A DNA stretch of 64,000 nucleotides, taken from Chionoecetes opilio. Lineage: Eukaryota; Arthropoda; Malacostraca; Decapoda; Majidae. Of the stretch, positions 54,585 through 64,000 are shown one piece after another. Position 1 is the first letter of the stretch. Each line of letters begins with the position of its first letter. The stretch lies in the NCBI GenBank assembly GCA_016584305.1, contig JACEEZ010020494.1, forward strand, positions 354,511-418,510, given 5' to 3'. Both the position numbers and the translations under genes were made by a program. Under the pieces are notes generated by a model. It was given only the letters and a program-made list of their open reading frames with translations, made no database searches and was not told where the DNA came from.

Positions 54585-55925
54585 GTATGGTATGCCAATA
54601 TAATATGGTTAATATTACTAATCTAACCTTACTATAATCTAACCAAACCTCACGAACCTCCTAGCGAGACCAACGAGAAAATAATTACTAACCTAACCTC
54701 AATATAACCTAACCTTACCAGGAAAAAATAGTTCTTTTCGATAAATTTTTACACTAGGACCGAAATTCCCTACACAATTGAGAGTGTTGTTTCTGTTCAC
54801 CTTATTGGATTCTACGAAACATTCTCTCTATGAGCTTCTGTCGCAAATCATTACTTTTGGAGATATAAGATGTTTTTAATAGGAAGGAGTGTAGGTAAAT
54901 TTCTAGTTTTTGCCCATACTCTCCCGGGACATGTGGAAAGGCGGGGTTTTCGGTTGTGGAACAATAAAAATAAATGGGTCGGAAACACGTAATTTAAGAG
55001 TTGTGTAGGGGGTAAAATTCCCTGGATCTAGGGTAATTTCCTTATATCTAGAGAAATTCGCCTAACCAAAATTAACCTAACCTAGCCAAATTTAACCTAA
55101 CCTACCGGGGGGCTTGATCCACCGATAACCTAGCCTAACCTAACCTAACCTAACCTAACCAAATCAAATCTAACCTAACCTAACCTAACCAAGCCTAACC
55201 TAACCAAATCTAACCTAACCTAACCGAAACAAATCTAACCTAACCTACTAGGGGGGTTGGGAGGTTCTCGACACTTTGGTCATCATTCTGTGAGGATCGT
55301 CAGGTTCACACTTCTCTGGACTCGGAAGAAATCCAATGAATTTTCCATGGATCTAGGGATTTTTTTCAATACACTGTAACTCAAAAACGATGTGGTTGCG
55401 ACGCATATTTTGTACCCCAGCCAAATATCCCGCATTCCCCCAGGTCCCCAAGCTTGTTTTGTGGGAGAGGGAGAGTATGGGCAAACACTAGAATAATACC
55501 GGAGTGTTATTATGAGATATGAAAATTAAACTAACCAAACTCCACCTTTTGACTCACAAACATAACCTAACCTAATCCCAAGCTTCAACATCATAACTAA
55601 AGCCAAATCTACATGAAAAAAGTGTCCGCGGTAAGGAAAGAAGGCGATGCAGGTCACAAGAGGAAGAAGAGCACGTAAACACTTGTCTCTCGCCTCCCTA
55701 TAAACAACTTGTCATATCTCAAAGTAATGATTTATGACGGAAGTTCTTAGAGAGAATGTTTCCTAGAATTCAATAAGGTAAACAGAAACCACACTCCAAA
55801 TTGTGTGGGCAATTTCGGTCCTAGTGTAAACTAATACCTTCTTTTCCGCCCTTAGGTCTTGCTAGGAGGTATTTGGTAAGGTTACAGTGAGGTTAGGTTA
55901 GTAATATTAATTAGGAGGTCCGGGG
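54585..55925. repeat. Foldback element, arms about 350 bp, CCTAA core
   Basis: Left blocks TTAATATTACTAATCTAACC, ACACTAGGACCGAAATT, ACACAATTGAGAGTG, AACATTCTCTCTA and TTTTGCCCATACTCTCCC are mirrored at 55,455-55,915 (GGGAGAGTATGGGCAAACAC, TTAGAGAGAATGTTTCCTAG, AATTTCGGTCCTAGTGTAAA, GGTTAGTAATATTAA). Between the arms lie CCTAA arrays and unique sequence. Confidence 0.8.
55065..55250. repeat. Interstitial (CCTAA)n telomere-like array
   Basis: CCTAACCTAACCTAACCTAA at 55,136-55,161 and scattered shorter runs with AAATC interruptions. This is the complement of arthropod TTAGG telomere repeats, located inside the foldback. Confidence 0.8.
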
Positions 55926-56129
55926 GTGGTCATTTAGGGGGCATGGGGATGTTGAAGGTGGTATATATTTCTACCCAACTTTATAATTACGTTTTAGAGG
56001 TATCTGAAGGGGTATTTGGAGGTATGGAGGCGGTCGTCTGGAGGAAAAAAGCCCCACTAATACGGGCGGGAAAGACTCTTGAATTTTACCTACCCTTCTA
56101 ATGGTAACAAAACTTATAACTCATTAAAT

Positions 56130-56435
56130 TTCATCTGATTGACCAAAGAAATAAAATTAATTTACTGGCGGGAGCACAATTTTATAAGCACGTCTCACGT
56201 GTAATATATGAGGGTCAGAGGTCTCTGACATAGGTCAATGTAAAGACGCCATCACCAAAACATAACCTGATATTGTGCATAATAACAAAATCAATTCTAT
56301 CTGATTCACCAAAGAAATAAAATATTGAACAGTGTGGCGGGAGCACAATGATATTATAATCACGACGCTGTAATACTTATGAGGCTGAGAGGCCTCTGAT
56401 ATAGCTCAATGCAAAGACGCCATCACCAAAACATC
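56130..56435. repeat. Tandem duplication, units about 170 bp
   Basis: ACCAAAGAAATAAAAT, GGCGGGAGCACAAT, AGAGG-CTCTGA and CAAAGACGCCATCACCAAAA occur twice in the same order (56,140-56,264; 56,310-56,435). No ORF. Confidence 0.8.
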
Positions 56436-56989
56436 CAATGTATACATACTATTGTGGAAAATGGTCCCTAAAGCATAAAATATTGGACGAAAAACGAAAA
56501 GGCAAACTACACTCACCTCGGGGGGTGGGGTGGAGGTGTCTGGTGCTGTCTGCTGCGCTGGAACCTCGATGGTGTTTTGAAAATAATATACATGACTTAT
56601 TTTCCATGAAAAAACTTGCCATACACATATTTACCGTCGCAATAGGTTTTCTATCGCATGACATGCTTAATAGTATTGTAAAAAGTATAAACTGAATGCA
56701 AAAAATGTTGATCGCCCGGTGAGAGGGACGTCTCACCAGAACTCACGTTCGCCAGGCTATTCCAATACTTCTCCTTCGCCAGCCCTGGCGGAGCAGCGCC
56801 TGGCGGAGCGCTCGTGGCGTTTAAAAGTAAGGAATCACTGAGCGCCTGGCGAACGCTTTCGCCAGCCCTGGCGAAAGATTTTAAAAGTACGGCCATTAAA
56901 CCTTGGGCGGTGAGGGTGGGTGGAGGGACTGGAGGAAAATGTGGATAATGGATTATTTGCGGAGGAAGGAGAGGAAACATGTGGATGAA

Positions 56990-57125
56990 GGGAGTGGTGG
57001 CAATGGTGTGGTGACTGGTGGTGGTGATGGTGGTGATGGTGATGGTGGTGGTGGTGAAGGTGATAATGGTGATGATGATGGTGATGGTGGTGGTGATGAT
57101 GGTGATGATGGTGATGGTGATGGGT
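56990..57125. repeat. (GGTGAT)-type trinucleotide repeat
   Basis: Imperfect GGT/GAT repeats; Gly/Asp, His and Ser/Pro-rich frames over it are artefacts. Confidence 0.9.
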
Positions 57126-57199
57126 AATCCTCCAGTTGACACTTTTGACAGCCGCGCCACCACACCATCCACACCACGGTAATTTTGATTGGCACATGA

Positions 57200-57849
57200 T
57201 TTAGGCGGTGATGGCTGGTGAGGACAGTGACATTAATAGTGGCACGAGCAGCTTACGAACGGGATTTGGTTTTATTCCGGCTGAGGACATCCCTTCGTGG
57301 GGGTCTTTTTAGGTTACCAGTATAGGGGGCTTGGTTACTATCAAGTTAGGAGGTTATAATGCCGTGAAATTGCCGAGCGAAGAGTTGACAAGATTGTTAA
57401 CTAAGGAGACGAAGTTGAAGAGGACCTATGAAGCGATACTAAGCGTCAAAGGTCGCAAGAAGAAAAAGAAGGTGTTAGGTCTAGTTTTTAAATGCCCTTC
57501 ACTCTTACGTTGCGAGAGAGGTTCCCTTCATTTGTGCCTTCATTATACAGTTGACTGCAAATCGCGGGATGCCCTAAACCGAAAAATGAACAAGTACTTT
57601 ACTGGTTGTGTATTTTCTTTTTTTCTTCAGCTTTTTAGGTATGCATTTTTTTGGGATAATTTTTCAGTTTTTTCCCTCCCATGTCAATAGAGTACCTAAG
57701 CTTATTTCCAGTTTTCTGTGTAACGTTAGTGGAAAGAAGGGGGAAAAAGGCTCCCCCTCACTCACCCCTACAATCTGTGGGACCCGCGGGAATGCAGGGA
57801 TTTAGGGCTGGGGACAGGAAGGCATTTTTGTAATTTTCTTTATAAGGAC
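57200..57849. other. No confident gene; duplicated block at 57,600-57,715
   Basis: A frame from 57,331 reads KLPSEELTRLLTKETKLKRT and ends in a Lys run; it might be an exon but resembles nothing known. The block 57,600-57,715 (ACTGGTTGTGTATT, TCCCTCCCATGTCAATAGA, CTTATTTCCAGTT) is repeated at 58,187-58,300. Confidence 0.3.
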
Positions 57850-58043
57850 ACTCAAAATATCATCAAGTAAATCAAATCTGAGTATCGTACTCAAAATACC
57901 ATCAAATAAATCAAAGTTGAATATCATACTCAAAATACCATCAAATAAATCAGAGTTGAATATCATACTCAAAATATCATCAAATAAATCAAAGTTGAAT
58001 ATCATACTCAAAATACCATCAAATAAATCAAAGTTGAATATCA
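57850..58043. repeat. 39-bp tandem repeat, five copies
   Basis: Unit CATCAAATAAATCAAAGTTG plus AATATCATACTCAAAATAC. Because 39 is a multiple of three, the minus strand stays open and reads MIFNFDLFDGILS five times. The start codons and absence of other features suggest it is only a repeat. Confidence 0.85.
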
Positions 58044-58729
58044 TGGCGCCAAATTTCCCATGCTCCGTCTCTTAGTTTTTGACAGGACATCAAAGTTCGC
58101 GGTCGTCCCTCAGCTGTTATTAGTGAGAGTTTCATACACTCGGACATTGTTTTTCTCGTGTCAAATTATCATATGTTTAGATTTTTACTGGTTGTGTATT
58201 CTATTTTTTCTTTAGATTCTTGAGCATGCATCTATTTAGGATAATTATTTCAATATTTTCCCTCCCATGTCAATAGATTTCCCAAACTTATTTCCAGTTA
58301 TCAAAGTTGTTAAGTCATCACATGATTAGAGATACTTAGAAAATAGCCTCCTTCAGTGTAGAATTAAGCATTGTTCATAGTGCCGAATACGTAATGGTAG
58401 AAGAGCGCCTCCTCTCTATGCAACTCCCGAATTGCTTCTTCACTAACCATTCAAATAATAATAATGATAAAATAGTTTGATCTCACCCGAAGGCAAAGGA
58501 CCATGAGACTGACTTGCTAAATTGCCGCTTTAGTTTTAATTACTTGTGTTGCGAGTTTTTTTGTGCTTGCTGATTAACATAGGCAATATCAGACTGCCTT
58601 GTACAATGCTGTCATTATGCTCCTTAAAACTTATGATTCCCTGCTCTTGTTTCACCCTTACTCCTACCTTCTCCTGCCCCTATTTCCTCCCTTTCCGTCC
58701 CCTTACCCCTTCTCCCCTTCCTCCATCTT
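58044..58729. other. No gene seen; second copy of the 57.6-kb block at 58,187-58,300
   Basis: Unique-looking sequence apart from the duplicated block. Nothing coding is recognised. Confidence 0.4.
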
Positions 58730-59115
<386 letters not shown>

Positions 59116-59316
59116 GTCTCTTTTTCGGCAGCGAATGAGAATCCTACAAAGAATTACCAAACCCTTGAATTTATGTGGTCATTTTGTGTGATAAATTCTC
59201 GTAGTCTCGCAGCCTAAGTGAAAGAGAATAGCGAACACTGGTCTACATCCCCTGCACTTCCCCCCTAACATTTTATATTTTCCCTCCCCATCTTTATTCC
59301 CTATACCCCTTTTTTC

Positions 59317-59582
<266 letters not shown>

Positions 59583-59799
59583 CTCAACTTTTCCTTCCCT
59601 CTCCTTGCCTTTCCTCCACACTCCATTTAATCCTCCTCCATTCCTTCCTCCACTTTCCTCCCATTTCTTCCACACGCCACCGACCTGCAGTTTCCATCCC
59701 TTCGCTCGCCACTTAAAACTGTTTTCCCTCCCTCTTGCCTCCATTTACCAGCAACAAATTTTCTCGCCTTCCATCTTCCCCTACGACTTATTGTCAGAG

Positions 59800-59945
59800 T
59801 AGAAAAATTGTCCGTGTAACCGCACCTTAAAGTAATCGTCCAGACCATTTCATCATTCCTGATTTAATGCAATCAAATTATAGCCATTAACGAGTATATC
59901 AACAATACGTCATCACTTTTTGTATCCAGTCAGCCGTTTTTAAAT
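59800..59945 (-). repeat. MITE end plus interspersed repeat (24.46 kb family)
   Basis: AGAAAAATTGTCCGTGTAAC-CGCACCTT up to 59,829 is a MITE right end. From 59,830 to 59,945 the sequence is the inverse of 24,465-24,592 (AAAGTAATCGTCCAGACCAT, ATCATTCCTGATTT, TATCCAGTCAGCC). Confidence 0.65.
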
Positions 59946-60611
59946 AATCCGCAATCAAAATCTGCAAATTCCCCGAGTTTTCAAAACGCTCTCAAGGTTT
60001 GCAGACGCTCAGGCTCAGGCTCGGTGACGCAGCATCAGGGAGGTTCATCTTCACGCGCTTGATCAGAGAGGCACGTAAACACAGAGATAAATATAGTACT
60101 TGAAGATATTTGGGTGTTTCTGATAGATTTGTTTTGCTATATGCCACATGCATGCATCCTTTATGGGTGCAGCAAGACAGCTGTGCCTTTCGAGAAAAGT
60201 TTGCACACGGAAAGGAGTGGCGTGTGTAGGAGTGGAGTGGCGGAGTGGCGTGTGGTGATTCACGCCTATAGTGTGTTGGGGCGAGCAGTTGTGTTGAGAA
60301 ACGGTGTGTAGTGAGGGTAGCGATGGACCACCACGACTGTGAGGCTTTGCCTCTTAACAAGACCAAGTAAACCAAGTAAACCAGTTGTGGAGTGGGCGTG
60401 GGCGTGCCCTGTGGTGAGAGACCCTGTGGTGGTGTGGCTGTCACACTTTCTGCCTTCCCGCCCGCATATTTTCCAACTCTTTGCTGTAGTTAATGCTAGT
60501 ATGTGGTTTCCGAGTAATTACGTTTGACTGTAGCTCCAAAACTAACCATAGGATTTTCTCGAAAGTACCTTCATTGTGATTCCCACACACACATGGTTTA
60601 ACCTTATTTAC
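59946..60611. other. No gene seen
   Basis: Mixed-composition sequence with short frames only. It would be the first intron of the exon described next, if that gene is real. Confidence 0.35.
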
Positions 60612-60850
60612 CAATCCATGTTTTGGAGAAGTGCCAGGTCCTCCTGCTGAACCTCAGGCTCTGCTAACACCTGTTCATCCACCTCGTACTCGGGCTCAAA
60701 CATATAGGATCCCATGACAATCTGAGGTTCGTTTTCCTCATAGTATACGCGACCAGCGTCATTTCTTTCGGTGTCAGATTGAGGATCGTACTCTAGATCT
60801 GTCACAGCGACAGATTCACTGTCTGACACCGAAGTACAATCGCTCATCAT
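60612..60850 (-). CDS. Possible first exon of a P2RX7-like-domain protein
   Basis: Minus-strand ATG at 60,850 (a second at 60,847) opens about 80 codons: an acidic Ser/Asp/Glu-rich N-terminus (SDCTSVSDSESV, DYDPQSD-like), then IVMGSYMFEPEYEVDEQVLA and EDLALLQNMDW. In multicopy invertebrate proteins with a P2X7 cytoplasmic-type zinc domain, a PYMFEP motif and an N--DWC start precede the Cys-rich domain; here the exon would end at TG|GTAAAT (60,612), splicing into that domain. The next exon was not found within the window. The upstream DNA has a TGACGTCA CRE-like site at 60,899-60,906 and a GC-rich stretch, fitting a promoter. If unspliced, the frame stops at TAA 60,608. Family assignment is by recalled pattern. 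Confidence 0.4.
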
Positions 60851-60898
60851 AACATTTGCCGACAGGTGTCAGACAGAGTGTCTGCGGGCGTCCCTGTT

Positions 60899-60906
60899 CT
60901 GACGTC
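60899..60906 (-). promoter_or_regulatory. CRE-like site TGACGTCA
   Basis: Perfect palindromic cAMP-response-type motif about 50 bp upstream of the ATG of the putative exon above. A match of 8 bp can occur by chance, so this is suggestive only. Confidence 0.3.
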
Positions 60907-61083
60907 ATCAATAACAGTCGTAGCCCTGTTGGAGGGAAGATTTTTTTTTTCGCGCGCTTTTTACAAAAGTCGTGTTTTTACGGAAATAAGGCCTGGAAAT
61001 CAATAATTTTTTGGTGGATTAGGTGTTTTGAATGTATATTCAACATAATTCGGCAAAAAAAAATTGGGTCTGGACGATTACTT

Positions 61084-61780
61084 TAAAGGTGCAGTCACAC
61101 GGACAATTTTTCTGGCAATATTACACCCGGCAACGCAAACGCGGCCCAAACTCGGATATAATTGCGAGTTCTGTTCATTGCGAATGAACACGAGCATGTT
61201 GGTCTTGACCACAATATTCTTGCCAGAATATTGTCACCAAATTCCCACCACAAACGCATATTGTTTGACATTTATGTTTAATGCATGCTCTAATTCAATA
61301 TACAGAAGCTGAAATACATAGCTACAAAGTGGCAAGAACCGATTACAAGACGAATTGTGAAGCCCTGTACACTCTTGTACGTGTTTTTAAGCGATATGAA
61401 GGATACAAAACACCAAGAAAAATTTAAATGAGTTATGGCTGGTATACATTTTCCTTGTTGACGGTCTATTAATAACTAAAATTTTTAGGGGGTACCAACA
61501 TATTATTGATCACTTTGATGTTGAATGTTGAATGATATATGTCTGACGCACTTCCATACACAAAAATCCATTTCAATCATTCACCACCCTATTTGTGAAC
61601 CAGTTTCTCCCTATTTTTCCAAAAACGCTTCTTCAGATACATCTTGAGAAGCCAAAATTGCCATTCAAATTTTTGCTACCTCTGAAAGTCCGTATGACCA
61701 AAACATGGCAAGGTGTTGCCTTTGCTGAATAATTGCAGCCTGAATATTGACGGAAAAGTTGCTCATGTGACCGAGGCTTT
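61084..61780. mobile_element. MITE with TCACACGGACA-type ends
   Basis: AAAGGTGCAGTCACACGGAC, AATTTTTCTGGCAATATT at the left is mirrored by AATATTGACGGAAAAGTTGC, TCATGTGACCGAGGCTTTTA at the right. Related to the Harbinger-like MITE at 25.7 kb. It contains a short piece of the CR1-like LINE 3' UTR (61,570-61,620). No transposase. Confidence 0.6.
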
Positions 61781-61935
61781 TATACCGTATTGCTCCCTCG
61801 CTCGGACGCTCCCTTTCTCCCTTCCTCTTTCCCTTTCCTCCCTCCCTTCCTTCCACTCTCCTTCACTCCTTCCCTTCCCTTCATCTTTCTTTGCCCTCCG
61901 TCTCTACATCCAACCTTCTTTAACCTACCTCCTCA

Positions 61936-62008
<73 letters not shown>

Positions 62009-62235
62009 AATTACAAGTGACAATAAGACCCTTTTGAACTCGCCACCCACGTCACATCCACCCACAGGCTCAACATTACACCATCTCACACCCACATCAC
62101 CGCTCCTCCTCCTCCTCCTCCTCCTCCTCCTCCTCTTCCTCCTTCTACCTCTCCCTCTCCACTATCTAATTTACTCATCAGTCTCAGTAGTCCGCCAGGG
62201 AAACATCCAGAGAGCAGAGTTGACATATACTAAGA
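61781..62235. other. Microsatellites: (GA)n 61,937-62,004, (CTC)n 62,100-62,135
   Basis: Pyrimidine-rich stretch, then a pure GA tract, then a CTC tract. Frames across them are artefacts. Confidence 0.7.
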
Positions 62236-63057
62236 AACATTTGAAACATTTGAAACATTTTATTATGCCTTATAAACGGTACAAAATAGTTAAGATTTTT
62301 TCAGTATACATTAAGGCAGCCCATATAAAGCATGCTTTTTGGGCAGTAGATGAAAATATGGTTATAGGTGAGACCTAATATTAAAATACATTCTTGATGA
62401 GGTATATAAATATATATACTCCCAACCCTTCCAAACCCTTTGACTGCCAACAATAGGATGGCACAACTCCAAGAATACATATAATCACATAGTAACTTAC
62501 ACATAATAACCGACACAGCACTTGTACACATATACATATACATACACATGCACATATCCATGATGTTTTATTATTACTTTTTCAATAACTGCATTTAGTA
62601 TTGTTCCAGTATGTACTTTTTTAGTTGTTTTTTAAAAGAATATAGTGAGGGTAGAGTTTTTATATGATCAGGGATAGCATTCCACGTTTTGGGACCAAGA
62701 TAGGATAGTGAATGTTGAAAAATTGTTAGATGATGCAATGGTATACGGATGTTATGATGGGTGCGTGTTGGATAGCTGTGATGTGGTTGTTGTAGTAATG
62801 CTATATTTTCACAGTTGATTATTTTAAATATATATACTGCAATTTCAAGTTTATTAATATCAAAAAGGTTTAGTGAGTGTAATTGTTTAAAAAGAGGTTG
62901 AGTATGTTCATAGAAATCGCTGTCCGTAATAATCCTAATGAGTCTTTTTTGTAGTCTAAATAGAGGGAGTAAATGTGTGGGGTAGGTGCTGCACCAAATG
63001 GGTGTACAGTAGTGAAGATGTGGTAGCACATGGGCATCATACAGCTTTTTCATTATG

Positions 63058-63059
<2 letters not shown>
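62236..63059 (-). mobile_element. LINE 3' part, truncated at a GA microsatellite
   Basis: The 5' edge is the (AG)n tract at 63,061-63,120. The 3' UTR (62,594 to 62,236) ends with AATAAAATG and three GAAACATTT-type units (62,238-62,262), a tandem tail like those of CR1/L2-group LINEs. Confidence 0.7.
62595..63053 (-). pseudogene. LINE RT C-terminal region (L2/CR1-group type)
   Basis: Open frame of 152 codons ending TAA 62,595. HVLPHLHYCTPIWCSTYPTH, LLPLFRLQKRLIRIITDSDF, then HSYPTRTHHNIRIP and LSYLGPKTWNAIPDHIKTL are the thumb/connection and C-terminal motifs (YP-L-YC--IW; LQKR-IRII; TR------P; GP--WN-LP) of L2/Crack/CR1-type ORF2. The frame is intact over this length, but the endonuclease and RT palm are missing upstream. 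Confidence 0.85.
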
Positions 63060-63060
<1 letters not shown>

Positions 63061-63122
<62 letters not shown>

Positions 63123-63330
63123 TTTATCGTCTGCCGTTTTTTCTCACTTTACTTATCAGCTCTCCTCCTCCTCCTCCTCCTCCTCCTCCACCTCCTCCTC
63201 CTCGGAGAAAATGAGGAAGAAGAGGATTAGGACAGCATACGCTGTAAAGTTAAGCCTACTACTACTTTACCTCAATGTGATTTAGCCAGCTCCTCCTCCT
63301 CCTCCTCCTCCTCCTCCTCCTCCTCCTCCC
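63061..63330. repeat. Microsatellites (AG)n and two (CTC)n tracts
   Basis: (AG)n at 63,061-63,120, (CTC)n at 63,163-63,200 and 63,290-63,327. The tracts separate two LINE fragments in opposite orientation. Confidence 0.95.
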
Positions 63331-64000
63331 AGTAAGAGCCTCGCAAGTAATTATCGCCCAATTAGTCTAACGTCCGTGATTGTTAAACTATTTGAGAAAA
63401 TATTGCGGGATAAAATAGTGTCTTTTCTCGATGAAAATAACTCAATACTAAACTCCCAGCATGGATTTCGAAATAAGAGATCCTGCTTAACAAACCTACT
63501 GGATTTTTTTAATGTCATTTATTCAAACTGGGACGCTAAAATTCCCTCGGATGTAATATACCTTGATTTTCAGAAAGCCTTCGATACAGTTCCCCATAAG
63601 CGACTGTTGACCAAGCTAAGGGCACATGGCTTAAGAGAGCAATTATGTTCATGGATTGGCGATTGGCTTTCAAATCGTAAACAACGGGTAGTAATAAATG
63701 GCAAGGCATCTGATTGGTTAGATGTTACTAGTGGGGTGCCTCAGGGCTCGGTCTTGGGTCCTACTCTTTTTCTAATATATTCAACGATCTAGACTGCAGG
63801 ACTTGTATCTAAAATATCGAAATTTGCAGATGACACCAAATTAGGCGGTAAAGCATATACTAGAGAAAACTGCGAACTCATACAAAGTGATCTCGACAAA
63901 CTATCAGATTGGAGTGATAAATGGCTATTAAAATTCAATTCCGATATATGTAAAGTAATGCATATAGGCAACGATAACCTCAAATATAACTATCAAATGC
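63327..64000 (+). pseudogene. CR1/jockey-like LINE reverse transcriptase, runs off window
   Basis: Starts inside the RT directly at the end of a (CTC)n tract: SNYRPISLTS, then LFEKILRDKI, NSQHGFRNKRSCLTNLLDFF, VIYLDFQKAFDTVPHKRLLT, WLSNRKQRVVING, TSGVPQGSVLGPTLF and LIY. One base is missing near 63,780 and one A is extra near 63,797, so the frame shifts for about 15 bases and returns before SKISKFADDTKLGG (63,822 on), the catalytic box. DICKVMHIGNDN follows near the edge. Apart from this pair no defect is seen. The endonuclease domain is absent. It is the cleanest copy of the family also found at 22.6-24.4 and 35.8-38.05 kb. Confidence 0.9.

Noticed and set aside
56835..57197. Histidine-rich or Ser/Pro-rich frames
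   Set aside because: Trinucleotide repeat translation.
57331..57690. Possible Lys-rich exon (KLPSEELTRLLTKETKL)
   Set aside because: No splice-supported partner, no recognised domain; part of the frame lies in a duplicated block.
57802..58044. Minus-strand frame with five MIFNFDLFDGILS repeats
   Set aside because: A 39-bp tandem repeat stays open by arithmetic; nothing else supports a gene.

Overview
This is intergenic DNA from an animal nuclear genome, almost certainly an arthropod and most likely a decapod crustacean. The grounds are short TTAGG/CCTAA (arthropod-type telomere) arrays, very long (GA)n/(CT)n microsatellites, jockey/CR1-like LINEs whose 3' ends carry ATGTTCTT-type tails, tRNA-derived SINEs and many short inverted-repeat transposons. 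The clade call rests on recalled family resemblance, not a search. There is no operon structure, rRNA, real tRNA or CRISPR array.

Layout. (1) About 1-12.7 kb and 14.3-24.4 kb are of poor base quality: homopolymers are inflated and reading frames broken every few codons, yet a Ty3/gypsy pol (1.4-4.0 kb), a LINE (7.1-8.4 kb) and a CR1/jockey-like LINE (22.6-24.4 kb) can be recognised, along with two GC- or GT-rich minisatellites (4.5-6.5, 15.2-17.1 kb), a (GA)n tract (9.4-10.4 kb) and a nearly G-free C-rich tract (20.2-21.7 kb). (2) 24.5-32.8 kb is a nest of palindromic (foldback) repeats interrupted by pogo/Tigger-like, Harbinger-like, LINE and SINE insertions. (3) 31.9-32.6 kb has a 257-residue ORF of a transposon-linked arthropod family; 33.7-34.6 kb has a ten-finger C2H2 zinc-finger gene with two compensating frameshifts. 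(4) 35.8-38.1 kb is a minus-strand CR1/jockey-like LINE holding a Harbinger derivative that itself holds a hAT MITE with a perfect 8-bp target duplication. (5) 38.8-40.8 kb is an inverted-repeat element with a 413-codon ORF bearing a 2A-like ribosome-skipping motif (LLLKAGDVEKNPGP). (6) 44.5-56.9 kb looks like a nearly complete autonomous PIF/Harbinger transposon: a three-exon Myb/SANT-like gene on the plus strand and a two-exon DDE transposase on the minus strand, inside long inverted ends rich in CTGGCG/CGCCAG motifs, and loaded with later palindromes and hAT MITEs. (7) 57-64 kb has microsatellites, a possible first exon of a P2RX7-like-domain gene, and two LINE fragments in opposite orientation, the last running off the window.

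How the parts relate. In PIF/Harbinger elements the transposase needs a Myb/SANT-like partner for DNA binding and nuclear import; both are present here, the transposase apparently intact and the partner carrying one in-frame stop. The other elements depend on machinery elsewhere: Harbinger-like MITEs with TAA target duplications could be served by such a transposase, hAT and Tigger-like MITEs by others, and SINEs by LINEs. The only candidates for host genes are the zinc-finger gene, a YqaJ-like N-terminal exon (44.07-44.24 kb) and the P2RX7-like exon (60.6-60.85 kb), all partial or damaged.
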